22,118 nucleotides of DNA, from positions 1 through 22,118 of the forward strand of contig JAEOTD010000057.1 in NCBI GenBank assembly GCA_016839995.1, read 5' to 3'. Position numbers and translations under genes: made by a program. Below are positions 22,038 through 22,118 of the stretch, piece after piece (the first letter of the stretch is position 1; each line of letters begins with the position of its first letter). Under the pieces are notes generated by a model. That model saw nothing but the letters and a program-made list of their open reading frames with translations, was not told the origin of the DNA and searched no databases. The stretch comes from Candidatus Hermodarchaeota archaeon (GTDB lineage: Archaea; Asgardarchaeota; Hermodarchaeia; Hermodarchaeales; Hermodarchaeaceae).

Positions 22038-22118
22038 TTATCTCACTCACATGGATACATACCCCCCCTCATACAAGAACTCTAGGTTGAGTAGTGAGTT
22101 TTTAATCCACTGACACCA

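Overview
This window is archaeal. It carries two tandem transcription factor B (TFB) genes, a RIO1-type kinase and a short archaeal-type triosephosphate isomerase. TATA boxes lie 30-50 bases upstream of several starts, and ribosome binding sites are of the GGAGG/GGTGA/GTGAT type. Base composition looks like mid-40s percent GC by eye (not computed). A histidine-degradation cluster together with large Ig-repeat and propeller-like surface proteins recalls mesophilic lineages such as Asgard (Thorarchaeia-like) or Thermoplasmata-related archaea. That placement is inference; no rRNA or other decisive marker is present.

Left region (1-5500): a very large secreted protein on the minus strand starts at 4247 and runs off the left edge. 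It has a signal peptide, jelly-roll-like modules and seven complete plus one partial Ig-like repeats of about 100 residues. It is followed by an unrecognised beta-rich cytosolic-type protein (plus strand) and a small secreted protein (minus strand) ending in a strong hairpin.

Histidine region (5750-9735): a minus-strand operon hutU - ftcD - hutI converts urocanate through imidazolone propionate and formiminoglutamate to glutamate, passing the one-carbon unit to a folate or pterin. HutU and FtcD overlap by ATGA. Histidine ammonia-lyase and a cyclodeaminase are not in the window.

Middle region (9830-15000): an isoprenylcysteine methyltransferase/PEMT-family membrane enzyme, a membrane-anchored propeller-like protein with a glycosylation sequon in each repeat, an iron-sulfur flavoprotein, a four-helix membrane protein, FdhD (molybdoenzyme sulfurtransferase with one unusual Cys change) and a RIO1-type kinase overlapping FdhD tail to tail.

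Right region (15000-22118): a membrane protein with a proline-rich linker and C-terminal zinc ribbon; two TFB paralogues each behind a 287-base upstream region; a DUF6125-like protein whose ribosome binding site sits in the loop of a terminator-like hairpin; an MscL-type channel with a polyproline N-terminal extension; triosephosphate isomerase; two small unrecognised proteins; and a Nudix-like gene apparently broken by a one-base frameshift. Genes are densely packed and three convergent pairs overlap or nearly touch. No tRNA, rRNA, CRISPR array or insertion sequence was found.
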